This document shows positions 44,744 to 53,636 of a stretch of 64,000 nucleotides of DNA, one piece after another (within the stretch, counting starts at the first letter, position 1; each line of letters starts with the position of its first letter). The stretch lies in the NCBI GenBank assembly GCA_036677805.1, contig JAVBVS010000005.1, positions 1-64,000 of the forward strand, given 5' to 3'. A program made the translations under genes and the position numbers. The notes under the pieces are model-generated. The model did not search any database and was not told the origin of the DNA. It saw only the letters and a list, made by a program, of their open reading frames with translations. The DNA comes from SIG78 sp036677805. GTDB taxonomy: Bacteria; Verrucomicrobiota; Lentisphaeria; Victivallales; Victivallaceae.

Positions 44744-45220
44744 ATGAAAAGAGACGAACAACGCACCCCGGATGGCGAAATCGGCAATCCTTCCCGGATC
44801 GTGGCGGCGGTGGCCAGCGAAACGGCTTCGGAGCTGGGCGTCATCAAGATTCACGACAATGTTCTGGCCGCGCTGGTCAGCCGCGCGACGCTGAATGTCG
44901 AAGGCGTTTCCCGCCTCGCGGGCAGCGCTCTGGTCGACGGGCTGGTCGGAATGGTGGGCAGTCATTCGCGGGCCATTGAAATCATCAAAGGGGATGATGA
45001 CAAGCTGGTGCTTTCGGTCAAGGTGGTGCTGCTGTTCGGCACGGTGATTCCCGATGTGGCGGTAGCCATCCAGCGGGCGGTGATCGAGCAGGTCGAACAC
45101 GCCGCCGGCATTACCGTCACCGGCGTTAATGTCATCGTCCAGCAGCTGGAGGATCCGAAGTCGGAAGTCTCCGGCGACTCGACGGAAGCGACGCTCGCGG
45201 CCATGGGGACCTTGGGCTGA
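44744..45220 (+). CDS. Asp23/Gls24-family envelope stress protein
   Basis: This 158-residue protein shows the Asp23/Gls24 pattern: IKIHDNVLAALVSRATLNVEGVSRLAG in outline, a middle KLVLSVKVVLLFGTVIPDVAV strand and a helix IQRAVIEQVEHAAGITVTGVNV. In firmicutes Asp23 sits at the membrane through AmaP and is tied to cell wall stress. AAGGAG precedes the ATG. The next gene looks like an AmaP-type anchor, which supports a conserved pair. Confidence 0.85.
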   Translation: MKRDEQRTPDGEIGNPSRIVAAVASETASELGVIKIHDNVLAALVSRATLNVEGVSRLAGSALVDGLVGMVGSHSRAIEIIKGDDDKLVLSVKVVLLFGTVIPDVAVAIQRAVIEQVEHAAGITVTGVNVIVQQLEDPKSEVSGDSTEATLAAMGTLG

Positions 45221-45251
45221 GACGATTACAATCGCATGGGGAGAATGCAAG

Positions 45252-45773
45252 ATGGAAAAGATTTACGATTGGGTGTCGGGCAATTTCTGGTTGATCCCGG
45301 GAGAAAACGACTTCGAACGGGGCTTTTACACGGCGCTGATTCTGACCGGACTGATTCTGCTGCTGATTATCGTGTTGTGCCTGATCGTCAAGCTCTGGTT
45401 CCGCAAACCCGCGATTCCCGGAGTCACGCTGGAGCGCGAAGACGGCGATATCTTCATCTCCCGGCATGCGCTTTCCAGCGCGATCTATCATCTTGAGGAT
45501 GATTTCCCGGGCATCGAAATTCTGAAAGTGGCACTGACGAACGGACGCAAGGGCGATCTCGAACTTGCCGTCTCGCTGGCTTACGATGAAAAGCAGGGCT
45601 CCTTTGAAACCGCGGCCAAGGCATTCAAGGCCAGAATTTTTCGTGAACTGCACGGCACTTTCGGCATCGACGTCATCAAAACCGTAGCGCTCCATTTGAC
45701 CCGGCTGCCGGATTCGCGCCGCATCGGCGACAGCAATGATCCCATCAACGACACCTTTGTGGCTGGCATCTGA
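45252..45773 (+). CDS. AmaP-like membrane protein paired with the Gls24 gene
   Basis: This 173-residue protein has a membrane helix near the start (YTALILTGLILLLIIVLCLIV) followed by a soluble alpha/beta domain with EREDGDIFISRHALSSAIYHLEDD and FGIDVIKTVALHLTRLP. The combination of one N-terminal helix hairpin or helix with an Asp23-like domain resembles AmaP, the membrane anchor of Asp23. This assignment is tentative. It starts 31 bp after the Gls24 gene and its last 38 bp overlap maf. Confidence 0.55.
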   Translation: MEKIYDWVSGNFWLIPGENDFERGFYTALILTGLILLLIIVLCLIVKLWFRKPAIPGVTLEREDGDIFISRHALSSAIYHLEDDFPGIEILKVALTNGRKGDLELAVSLAYDEKQGSFETAAKAFKARIFRELHGTFGIDVIKTVALHLTRLPDSRRIGDSNDPINDTFVAGI

Positions 45774-46335
45774 ATCGCCCCGGCGCGCGGAACTGTTGCG
45801 CCGGATCGGAATCCCCTTCCGGGTGGAAAGTCCTGCCGTGGCGGAACTGGAGGACGGGTTTCCGGCGCGGGAGTTGCCCTTGCGCAATGCTGTGCTCAAA
45901 GCCGACGCCGTGGCCGGCCGGCACCCGGACGACTGGGTGCTCGGCGCCGATACGGTGATTCTGCTGGATGGCAGGATTTTCGGCAAGCCGCGCGATCCGG
46001 GTGAAGCCGCCGCCTTTCTGCGGCTTTTTTCCGGGCGGGTGCACGAAGTCCTGACCGGGGTGTCGCTGGTGTGCCGCAATCGGCGGCAACGCGAAGACTT
46101 TACCGCAAACACCCGGGTATGGTTCCATACGCTGAGCGAAGCGGTCATCGCCGAATATCTGCGCCGGGTGAAGGTGCTGGACAAAGCCGGCGCCTACGCC
46201 ATTCAGGAACACGGGGAACTTCTGATCGAGCGCATTGCCGGAGATTACGACAATGTGATCGGACTGCCGACGGCGGCGGTCGCCGCCGCCCTGCATCGCC
46301 TGAAAGCGGCGGCGGCGGATTCGAATCAACAATAA
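45736..46335 (+). CDS. maf: Maf-family nucleotide pyrophosphatase
   Basis: This 199-residue protein opens PLWLASESPRRAELLRRIGIPF, the Maf signature, and carries DWVLGADTVILLDGRIFGKP with the metal-binding Asp and a C-terminal AYAIQEHGELLIERIAGDYDNVIGLP in outline. Maf proteins hydrolyse noncanonical or ordinary NTPs to NMPs and affect septum formation. The start overlaps the AmaP-like gene and lacks a clear ribosome site, so coupling is likely. It converges on, and overlaps by 10 bp, the next gene. Confidence 0.93.
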   Translation: MIPSTTPLWLASESPRRAELLRRIGIPFRVESPAVAELEDGFPARELPLRNAVLKADAVAGRHPDDWVLGADTVILLDGRIFGKPRDPGEAAAFLRLFSGRVHEVLTGVSLVCRNRRQREDFTANTRVWFHTLSEAVIAEYLRRVKVLDKAGAYAIQEHGELLIERIAGDYDNVIGLPTAAVAAALHRLKAAAADSNQQ

Positions 46336-46733
46336 GCCGAATCTTCGGCGGAGATCCAGTGATCGACCAGAGCCCGGAGCGCTTCTCTCGCCCCCGGATA
46401 ACCCTGATAGTCGTCGGCGCCGCGCCGGATGATGCCGACGGCTTCCGCGATCCGCGGCTCCTCGGCCAACACCACGATTTTACCGGCAGAACGGGCTTTG
46501 ATGCCGGCAAATGTACGCTGCGTTATCCGCAGCGCCACCATGGAATCAAGCAGGAGCAGGCCGAACGCAGAAGGAAGATTGTCAACCCGGCTCAAATCCG
46601 GCAGCCAGATCAGGCAGCGGCCCCCGTCCATTCCCAGCCAGTCCACGTAACGCCGTCCGACTTCCAATCCCGGATGCACCAGGATGACATTGACCACGCC
46701 GGACACTCTGCTACTTTCAGCAAGTTCAAACAT
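46326..46733 (-). CDS. Stand-alone receiver-like protein, degenerate
   Basis: This 135-residue protein has an alternating alpha/beta layout like a CheY receiver. VNVILVHPGLEVGRRYVDW fits the first strand and helix, FGLLLLDSMVALRI the third strand with a possible phospho-Asp, and KIVVLAEEPRIAEAVGIIRRGADDYQGYP the fourth and fifth strand region. The conserved acidic pair at the end of strand one and the Lys of strand five are not evident, so it may be a pseudo-receiver. It has its own promoter. GGGAG lies 10 nt before the ATG. No kinase gene is nearby. Confidence 0.5.
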   Translation of the reverse strand: MFELAESSRVSGVVNVILVHPGLEVGRRYVDWLGMDGGRCLIWLPDLSRVDNLPSAFGLLLLDSMVALRITQRTFAGIKARSAGKIVVLAEEPRIAEAVGIIRRGADDYQGYPGAREALRALVDHWISAEDSAYC

Positions 46734-46772
46734 GACCAGAAAACTCCCGCTCTTCAAACATTGAACAGAAGT

Positions 46773-46800
46773 AATATAGCCCGCAAAAAATGAAGTTCAA
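46773..46800 (-). promoter_or_regulatory. Promoter of the receiver-like gene
   Basis: Minus-strand TTGAAC (46795-46800), 16-bp spacer, TATATT (46773-46778), 39 nt before the ATG. Confidence 0.6.
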
Positions 46801-46865
46801 ACTTAACTTCGGGAATTCGTAATCTTTTTTTGAAAAAAGCGCGAAAGGAAAGGAATTCGGCCGCC

Positions 46866-47204
46866 TCAACGCGCCGGTTGGTCGCTCTGGCCGGAGCGGC
46901 GGATCGCGCCCGGCTCACGGTAATACATCACGATTTCCCCCTCTTTGCAAAGGCGGAAATTGACCCGGGCGACTTTTTCGATCGCGCCGGGAGAGCTTTC
47001 CAGCGCCGCGACTTCCCGGGCCAGAGCGTCGCGCTCCGCCCGTTTCTGGTCGGCCTCGGCCTTGAGCAAGGCATAGAATTCGCGCTGGCGTTCATATTGA
47101 ATCCGGGCCGGATAAATCAAGAACACGCCGAAGATCAGCAACAGCAGGAACAACACCACCGCCAGGAACTTGAACATTTGCAGTTTTACCTGATTCGCAG
47201 CCAT
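46866..47204 (-). CDS. FtsB/DivIC-family septum formation protein
   Basis: This 112-residue protein has an N-terminal membrane helix (FKFLAVVLFLLLLIFGVFLIY), a coiled coil (about 40-80; FYALLKAEADQKRAERDALA) and the DivIC-type end IEKVARVNFRLCKEGEIVMYY. The E..AR....K.GE phrase is the family mark. FtsB/DivIC forms a complex with FtsL and FtsQ in the divisome. GAGG precedes the ATG. A 13-bp tandem motif lies just upstream. Confidence 0.85.
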   Translation of the reverse strand: MAANQVKLQMFKFLAVVLFLLLLIFGVFLIYPARIQYERQREFYALLKAEADQKRAERDALAREVAALESSPGAIEKVARVNFRLCKEGEIVMYYREPGAIRRSGQSDQPAR

Positions 47205-47217
47205 GAAACCTCATTGG

Positions 47218-47243
47218 GTTTTGCCAAAATATTTTGCCAAAAA
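47218..47243 (-). repeat. Tandem TTTTGGCAAAAT motif upstream of ftsB
   Basis: Two copies of TTTTGGCAAAA (minus strand) follow one another with a 13-bp period, 15-40 bp before the ftsB-type start. A protein binding site is possible. Confidence 0.3.
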
Positions 47244-47348
47244 CAACCGGCCCGCGCGGCGTCGCAAGCAAGCCTGATACAAAAGATATCGCCCATTTTG
47301 CGTTCTGTCAAATTTTGTCGCGGAAAAAACGCCGTTTTCCCCACCCCG

Positions 47349-50117
47349 TCAGGGCAGCCGCGCCTTGAGTTCGGCCCGACCGGAGACATGCTTGACAAAT
47401 GCCGGCGGCGCCTCGCTCCACTGTTCGTTCGCCGCCAGCGCGCCAAGCTGTTTGAGTGCGTCCTCCCTGCGCCCGGCATCCAGCAACGCCGCCGCCAGCA
47501 CGATCCGGTCGGGCGCATCGGCGGGCTCGCCGCACAATTTCACCGCTTCGCCGGGCTGGCCCTGAAGAATGCGTTCGACCATCCGCAGTCGACGGTCGAC
47601 GATGTCGCCGGGCGCCAGTTTCTCAAGCTCCGCCAGATACCAGTCAACCGAGCTCCAATCCTTTTTTTCCAATCCTTCGAGCACGTTTTTGCGTAAAAAA
47701 TCCAATGTCGCCCGGTCGCTGCCGGCCACCGCTTTGAGTACCTCTTCCAGATAGCTGTCCGGGCCCACGCCATGCTCCTTGGCCAACAGGTAAAATTCCC
47801 CGGCCTCTTTGCGGCGCGCCGGATCGGCCGACAGCATCAGCGCCAATTCATAGGCGGCTTCGGCATTGGCGGGTTCGATCTTCAACACCGCCTTGAACGC
47901 ATTTTCCGCTTCGGCCACCTTGCCGCTGCGGCTCCACGCCAGCCCCTCGGTCAACAACAGATTGCCATCGGTCCGGCCCTGACGCTGCTTGCGGTAATCC
48001 GCCAACAGCGCCAGCGCCCGGGCATAATCGCGTTTCCCGATCAGCGCCCGCGACAAGTCGTCCAGCACCAGGCGGTCGTTATTGAGCGCGCGGCAGGCCG
48101 GTTCCAGCAATTTCACCGCATCGTCATACTGGCCGCGCGCCAGATAGATCGCCCCGAGGCGGCGCGCCGCCTCGGCATTGCCCGGATCGCGCGCCAACAC
48201 CTGGCGATAGCCCCAGATCGCGATTTCCAGATTGGACCGGGCCTCGGCGGTACGTGCGTCGGCCAGCAGATTTTCGAGCTTTTCAAGATCGGCCACCTGC
48301 TGTGTTCCGAGCGCGGCGGCAACCATCGCCCCGGGCCCGGAAGCCGCCGGCTGCCGTTTCAATGTCTTGAGTTCGGCCAGCAACGCGGTATTTTCCGCCT
48401 CGTAACGCCGCAGGCTTTCCTCCAGCCCCGGAATCCGGTTCAGCGCGGCGAGCACATCGGAATTGGAGGCGCGGTTCACCAGATCGAATTTGGCCTTGAG
48501 TTCGTCATAGGCTTTCTGCAGATCGGCCAGCTTGCGCAAATCCACCTCGCTGGAGAGCAATTTGGTCTTGTACTCCATCACCGCCTCGCGAGAGCTCTTG
48601 ATCAAGGCGGCATCGGCGTCGGCGGTACGCTTGAGTTCGTCATATTTTTCACCAAGCAGACGCTGCTGCTTCTGCGCTTCGGCAAGCTTGGCCTCCAAAT
48701 CGTTATTGGTCTGATTCAGGCTGCCCGCATTCAGCGAATCGGCCTTCAGCCGATCATTGTGGCGTTTTTCCAGTTCGTTGTAACGGGTGGTCCAATTCTG
48801 CAATTCGGTTTCCAGCGAGGCGGTGCGCTGCTGGAGGCTTTTAAGTTCGGCGTTGGTGACCTGCGCCGCATCAGTCTGCTGCCGGCCCGAAGCGCTCAGC
48901 GACTGGTAGTCGGCATTGACCCGCTGCAATTGATCCTCGGTCTGGCGCAACTGGTTACGCAGGGTGGTTTCGTTTTCGGTCATCTCGGCGATTTTCCGGC
49001 GCAAGCCGGCTTCGGACTGTTCCGCCCCGCCGCGTTTATCCAGTTCATCCCGAAGCCGCTTGACCTCGGCGGTCAACTCCGCCGTAATCGCCGCCCGATC
49101 GTTTTCGGTCAGGAGCTTCATCAGCCGGTCAAGCTGCTGATTCTTGCGCGCCAGCTCGGTTTCCAGCGTTTCCACCCGCCTGGACAGCAAGCCGTCGTCA
49201 GCCGCCGGGACCGCCGGGGCGCCGCTCCGATTGCGCGCCAGCTCCAGATCACGTTCCAGTCGCTTCACCACATTGTCGTGATTTTGCGCGGCATCCTTCA
49301 AGGCCAGGATTTCACGCCGCGCCGCGGCATAATTCTCATCGCGTTTGGCCAGTTCGGTTTCCAGGCGGCGGCGTTCGGCCATGGCTTCGTCGTTGGCAAG
49401 TTTCAGCTCCAGCATCTGATTTTGTAATTTTTGCAGATCGCCGCCGGGACGCAACGCGCGGTCGGCGGCTTCCTTGTAACGCACCTCGAGCAAGGCATAT
49501 TTGTCCTGCAGCAGCCGGTAGTCGCGCAGCACGCCGTCGACATCGCGGCCGCGCGCTTCGGACTGTTGCAGCTTGACCTGAAGACCGTCGATTTCCTGCA
49601 ATGCCAGCCGCAGCCGCTGCCGGTACTGCTCCAGCTCGGACTGCATTTCGATATACAAACGGCCGGAACCGCCGCCGCTCGCCGATTCGACTCCGCCGCC
49701 GGAAACGGACAAACCGCCCGGAATTGAAAAATCACTCCGATAGGAAGGCGCGCCGGACGCCGCGACCGGAGGCGGAGCGGTTTCGGCCGGCAGCGGCAGC
49801 CGCCCGGCGAGTTTGCGCAGATTGGCGATTTCATCGTCGCACAGCTTGATCCGCCCTTCGATCACCTGCTTGTTCCAATCCGGAAAATTGCGGCGGACGG
49901 CCTGGTAAAATTCGCGGCTCTGCTGATACAATTCGAGCGCGCGGTCGTACTGCCGGTCGTCGCGGAAAGCGCTGGCGCGGTCGTAGCAGTCGTAGCCTTT
50001 GCGCCAGCCGACCCATGGCGAACTTTCCACCGACTCCGTATCGGCAGCCCGGACATTCCCGCCCGGCAGCGCCAGCCCCAGCAGCAATGCCATTGCCATC
50101 CAGCGTACCGTTTTCAT
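47349..50117 (-). CDS. Secreted coiled-coil and TPR protein
   Basis: This 922-residue protein has a signal peptide (about 1-24) and a short N-terminal helical region. A very long coiled coil runs from about 160 to 600 (for example EIDGLQVKLQQSEARGRDV, LETELARKNQQLDRLMKLL). A TPR region follows from about 640 to 900 (AIWGYRQVLARDPGNAEAARR, GLAWSRSGKVAEAENAFKAV). No enzyme motif is seen. It may act as a periplasmic scaffold. Its ATG overlaps the hflX stop by 4 bp, so it is translationally coupled to hflX. Confidence 0.75.
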   Translation of the reverse strand: MKTVRWMAMALLLGLALPGGNVRAADTESVESSPWVGWRKGYDCYDRASAFRDDRQYDRALELYQQSREFYQAVRRNFPDWNKQVIEGRIKLCDDEIANLRKLAGRLPLPAETAPPPVAASGAPSYRSDFSIPGGLSVSGGGVESASGGGSGRLYIEMQSELEQYRQRLRLALQEIDGLQVKLQQSEARGRDVDGVLRDYRLLQDKYALLEVRYKEAADRALRPGGDLQKLQNQMLELKLANDEAMAERRRLETELAKRDENYAAARREILALKDAAQNHDNVVKRLERDLELARNRSGAPAVPAADDGLLSRRVETLETELARKNQQLDRLMKLLTENDRAAITAELTAEVKRLRDELDKRGGAEQSEAGLRRKIAEMTENETTLRNQLRQTEDQLQRVNADYQSLSASGRQQTDAAQVTNAELKSLQQRTASLETELQNWTTRYNELEKRHNDRLKADSLNAGSLNQTNNDLEAKLAEAQKQQRLLGEKYDELKRTADADAALIKSSREAVMEYKTKLLSSEVDLRKLADLQKAYDELKAKFDLVNRASNSDVLAALNRIPGLEESLRRYEAENTALLAELKTLKRQPAASGPGAMVAAALGTQQVADLEKLENLLADARTAEARSNLEIAIWGYRQVLARDPGNAEAARRLGAIYLARGQYDDAVKLLEPACRALNNDRLVLDDLSRALIGKRDYARALALLADYRKQRQGRTDGNLLLTEGLAWSRSGKVAEAENAFKAVLKIEPANAEAAYELALMLSADPARRKEAGEFYLLAKEHGVGPDSYLEEVLKAVAGSDRATLDFLRKNVLEGLEKKDWSSVDWYLAELEKLAPGDIVDRRLRMVERILQGQPGEAVKLCGEPADAPDRIVLAAALLDAGRREDALKQLGALAANEQWSEAPPAFVKHVSGRAELKARLP

Positions 50118-51406
50118 TGCGTTACCTGATACTCCTTGAATTTGTCCCGGTAAAAGCCGCTGAGCGCCACCGTCAGGAGGGTGTTGCCCTCCTCATCGTA
50201 TTGCGACTCGAGAATCCGGGTTTTGGCATGGGCCAGCGCAATCAGATCGTGGCGCGACGGCGGCAGCTTGAGATGCACAATCCGGCTGTGCCGGCCGGCG
50301 GCCTCGCTCAGCGCCGCCAGCAGCGGCTCCACCCCCTCGCCGGTCGCCGCCGACATGAAAATACCGTTGGGAAAGAGACTCCGCGCCCGGACCCGGGCCA
50401 GCTCGTCGTGAGGCCGGTCGATCTTGTTGAAGACCACGATCACCCTGCCGGTATCCGCGCCGAGTTCGCGCAACACCCCCAAAGTGGTGTCCCAGTGTTC
50501 ATCGATGTCGGGGCTGGATACATCCAGCACCAGAATCAGAAAATCGGCCAGCACCGCCTCTTCCAGCGTCGACTTGAACGCCTCCACCAGATCGTGCGGC
50601 AGCTTGCGCACAAAGCCCACCGTATCGGTCAGCAGCACCGTCTGCCTGCCGGGCAGCGCCACCTGCCGGGTCATGGGATCGAGCGTCGCGAAAAGCTTGT
50701 CTTCAACCGCCACTTCACGGCCGGAAAGCAGCTTCAACAGCGATGATTTGCCCGCATTGGTATAACCGACGATCGCGCCATGGGGCATCTCCTGCCGCTC
50801 GCGGCTTTTGCGCTGAGTGGCCCGCTGCTTGCGTACGGTTTCAAGCTCGTCTTCGAGCTGGGCAATCTTGGTTTTGACCTGGCGGCGGTCGAGTTCGATC
50901 TGCGACTCGCCTTCGCCGCGGGCCATCACCGCCCCGCCGCGCTGACGCGACAAATGGGTCCACGCCCCGGCAAGGCGGGGCAGCTGATATTTGAGCCGGG
51001 CCAATTCGACCTGAAGCGCCGCCTCGCGGGTTGACGCGCGGTCGGCGAAAATATCCAGGATCACCTCCTGGCGGTCAAGCACCGCGGCATCGGGACACAG
51101 CCGCGCCCAGTTGCGCTGCTGAGTCGGCGAAATTTCGGCGTCGAAGACCAACGCGTCGGCCGATTTTTCGCGCACCATCGCAGCGATTTCCTCGGCCTTG
51201 CCGGAACCGATCAGATACTTCGCCTGCGGCGCGCCCTTGAGCTTGACCACCACCCGCTCCACGGCGGCGATGCCGAGGTTGTCAAGCAGCTCGGCCAGCT
51301 CGTCGAGATGCTCATGCACCTCGGCCGTGGAGAGAGCGCCCTCGGCCACGCCGACGATCAAAGCGCGCTCCACCCGGCGGCGGGATTCCTGTTCAATATC
51401 GATCAC
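50114..51406 (-). CDS. hflX: GTPase HflX
   Basis: This roughly 430-residue protein matches HflX. The N-terminal domain has RVVVKLKGAPQAKYLIGSGKAEEI and DAEISPTQQRNW; a coiled linker follows. The G domain has G1 IVGYTNAGKSSLL, G3 LTDTVGFVRKLPHDLVEAF and G4 VVFNKID. HflX binds the 50S subunit and splits stalled or hibernating ribosomes. I prefer the GTG at 51406 (AAGGA 8 nt upstream). The ATG at 51436 has no ribosome site and touches a TATAGT box (51437-51442) that may be the -10 element. Confidence 0.93.
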   Translation of the reverse strand: MIDIEQESRRRVERALIVGVAEGALSTAEVHEHLDELAELLDNLGIAAVERVVVKLKGAPQAKYLIGSGKAEEIAAMVREKSADALVFDAEISPTQQRNWARLCPDAAVLDRQEVILDIFADRASTREAALQVELARLKYQLPRLAGAWTHLSRQRGGAVMARGEGESQIELDRRQVKTKIAQLEDELETVRKQRATQRKSRERQEMPHGAIVGYTNAGKSSLLKLLSGREVAVEDKLFATLDPMTRQVALPGRQTVLLTDTVGFVRKLPHDLVEAFKSTLEEAVLADFLILVLDVSSPDIDEHWDTTLGVLRELGADTGRVIVVFNKIDRPHDELARVRARSLFPNGIFMSAATGEGVEPLLAALSEAAGRHSRIVHLKLPPSRHDLIALAHAKTRILESQYDEEGNTLLTVALSGFYRDKFKEYQVTQ

Positions 51407-51634
51407 GTTCCATATCCTTCCATTGTCGTTCGACATACTATAATCACGGTTGGATCATTTTTCGCCCCGAAGAATGATTTTTTCACATTTTTCAATAGGC
51501 AACAACATAAAAAGGGATAAAAAAACAGCGATTCCGCCGTTCCCGGCTGGAAGTCGCCGCCAATGGTGCTATATTTTTTTGACAAAATGCTTCGGCATAA
51601 AAAGCATAATATTAACCGGGAGCGCAAGCCTATC

Positions 51635-52543
51635 ATGTTCATTGACATTCATGCTCATATCACCTACGGCGACTGTCCCGAGCTGGCCGCCGGAATCCTT
51701 GGCCGGCCGCCGTTCGACATCGGCGTGCTGCTGCGCCGCATGGACCTCGAAGGCATCGAAAAATCGGTGCTGCTGCCGCTGGTCAACGCCGAAGTGCTCG
51801 ACCGCTACGGCGTCGCCGGCAATCAGGAAGTGCTGCGCGCCGCCCGGCGCTACCCCGACCGGATCATCCCCTTCTGCGGCGTCGATCCGCGTTCCATGCT
51901 CGCCTGGGGCAGGCCCGGCGAACCGGGCAGCTTCCGGAAGCTGCTCGAAATCTATCGCGATCTCGGCTGTCGCGGCATCGGCGAAGTCTGCGGCTCGATC
52001 CCGGTCGACGACGAACGTTACCAGGCGCTCTACGCCGCCGCCGGAGAATTCAAAATGCCGCTGGTTTTCCACTTCCAGCGGCCGGGCGGACACACCTACG
52101 GCGCGACCGACATATTCCATTTGCCGGGGTTGGAGCGGATGCTGGCCCGATTTCCCGAGACCGTGTTTCTCGGCCATTCGATGGCCTTCTGGAGCGAAAT
52201 TTCCGGCGATGTGACGGAAACCGAAAGCGAAGGCTATCTCAAAGGCAGATACACCAAAAAGGGCCGGCTCTGGGAGCTCTTCGCCAAGTATCCGAATCTC
52301 GGGGGCGACATCTCCGCCGGCAGCGGCGCCCTCGGCATCTCCTGTGACCCGGAACACGGTGCGGAGTTTCTGGAAACGTTCAAGCATCAGCTCTATTTCG
52401 GCACCGACCGCTTCACCGCGGAGGACGAGCCGATTCCGCCTCAGATCCCGCTGCTGAACAACTGGCGTCAGGAAGGCAAGATTTCAGCGGAAGCCTATGA
52501 ACTGATCGCCCATAAAAACGCGGAAAAACTGCTTGGTCTGTGA
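51635..52543 (+). CDS. Amidohydrolase-family metal-dependent hydrolase
   Basis: This 302-residue protein has the amidohydrolase-2 layout: MFIDIHAHITYGD (metal His pair), LVFHFQRPGG (His), FLGHSMAFWSEI (His) and LYFGTDRF (Asp). Such enzymes hydrolyse or decarboxylate small ring compounds. The substrate is unknown. It stands 82 bp before a Gfo/Idh oxidoreductase, suggesting a shared sugar-acid or lactone pathway (inference). GGGAG lies 12 nt before the chosen ATG. A small ATGC-TTCG-GCAT hairpin lies in the leader. Confidence 0.82.
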   Translation: MFIDIHAHITYGDCPELAAGILGRPPFDIGVLLRRMDLEGIEKSVLLPLVNAEVLDRYGVAGNQEVLRAARRYPDRIIPFCGVDPRSMLAWGRPGEPGSFRKLLEIYRDLGCRGIGEVCGSIPVDDERYQALYAAAGEFKMPLVFHFQRPGGHTYGATDIFHLPGLERMLARFPETVFLGHSMAFWSEISGDVTETESEGYLKGRYTKKGRLWELFAKYPNLGGDISAGSGALGISCDPEHGAEFLETFKHQLYFGTDRFTAEDEPIPPQIPLLNNWRQEGKISAEAYELIAHKNAEKLLGL

Positions 52544-52625
52544 CCGGTTCGGATTTTATTTCCGGGGTTTCCGGCAATACATTTCTGACCATCAAAGAGG
52601 CATTCAACCCATCAGAAAGGATAAC

Positions 52626-53534
52626 ATGATGAGCGAACTCAAAGTCGGTATGATCGGACTGGACACTTCCCACGTGACCGCTTTCGTCGATCTGTTGAAC
52701 GACGCCAGGAATGAATTCCACGTTCCGGGCGCCAAAGTCGTCAAGGCCTTTCCCGGCGGCGGCAGCAAATTCAGCCTGAGCTACAACCGCATCGGCCAGT
52801 TCACCGACGAACTGCGCAAGCGCAATATCGAGATCGTCGACTCCATCGAAGCGCTGGCCGGCCTCGACGCCTACTTCCTCGAAAGCGTCGACGGCGAACA
52901 GCACCTCGAACAGTTCAGAATTCTGGCCCAATTCGGCAAGCCGGTATTCATCGACAAGCCGCTGGCCTGCAGCTACGACGACGCCAAGGCGATCGTGAAG
53001 TTGGCCAAGGCTAAGAACGTCCCGGTGATGAGCTGCTCGAGCATCCGTTATGCGCTGGGCATCTCCGATCTGCTCAAAAAGGAAGAAGACACCGAGGTAT
53101 TCGCCTGCCAGGCATTCGGGCCGATGAATCTGCTCGACGACTACCGCGACTATTTCTGGTACGGCATTCACTCCACCGAAATCGTCTTCGCCATGCTCGG
53201 CAAGGGCTGCGAATCGGTCCAGGTGCTTCCGACTGAAAACGCGGACCTGCTGATCGGCCGCTGGAAAGACGGCAAATTCGGTTCGATCCTCGGCAACCGC
53301 AACGGCGTCTGGGAATTCGGCTGTACCACCACCACGGTCAAGACGCAGCGTCAGGGCGTCGCCTCTGGCAAGGTACCCTATTATGCGATGCTGCTCAAGG
53401 AAGTGATTCCTTTCTTCCAGACCGGCAAGAGTCCGCTGGATGTCGAAGAAACCCTCGAAGTGATCGCGTTCCTCGAAGCGGCCAGCCGCAGCCGCAAAGC
53501 CGGCGGCAAACCGGTCAAGTTCGCCGAACTCTGA
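52626..53534 (+). CDS. Gfo/Idh/MocA-family oxidoreductase
   Basis: This 302-residue protein starts with a Rossmann strand LKVGMIGLDTSHVTAFVDLL, where a DTSH phrase replaces the usual G.G..G end. It has PVFIDKPLACSYDDAKAI with the family Lys, MSCSSIRYALG and WYGIHSTEIVFAML with a substrate-site His. The redox substrate is unknown. AAAGGATAAC precedes two tandem ATG codons. It likely forms an operon with the amidohydrolase and is followed by a strong terminator. Confidence 0.85.
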   Translation: MMSELKVGMIGLDTSHVTAFVDLLNDARNEFHVPGAKVVKAFPGGGSKFSLSYNRIGQFTDELRKRNIEIVDSIEALAGLDAYFLESVDGEQHLEQFRILAQFGKPVFIDKPLACSYDDAKAIVKLAKAKNVPVMSCSSIRYALGISDLLKKEEDTEVFACQAFGPMNLLDDYRDYFWYGIHSTEIVFAMLGKGCESVQVLPTENADLLIGRWKDGKFGSILGNRNGVWEFGCTTTTVKTQRQGVASGKVPYYAMLLKEVIPFFQTGKSPLDVEETLEVIAFLEAASRSRKAGGKPVKFAEL

Positions 53535-53590
53535 GCCAAGTGTGCCGACAGTCCGGTGGCGGGAAAAGATAGCCCGTTGTCGGACATTGA

Positions 53591-53628
53591 AAAATCCCGG
53601 GTTTTCTTACGGAAACCCGGGATTTTTT
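53591..53628. terminator. Strong bidirectional terminator
   Basis: AAAATCCCGGGTTT (53591-53604) and AAACCCGGGATTTT (53613-53626) form a perfect 14-bp stem with an 8-nt loop. T-runs occur on both sides, between convergent genes. Confidence 0.92.
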
Positions 53629-53636
53629 CATGACGA

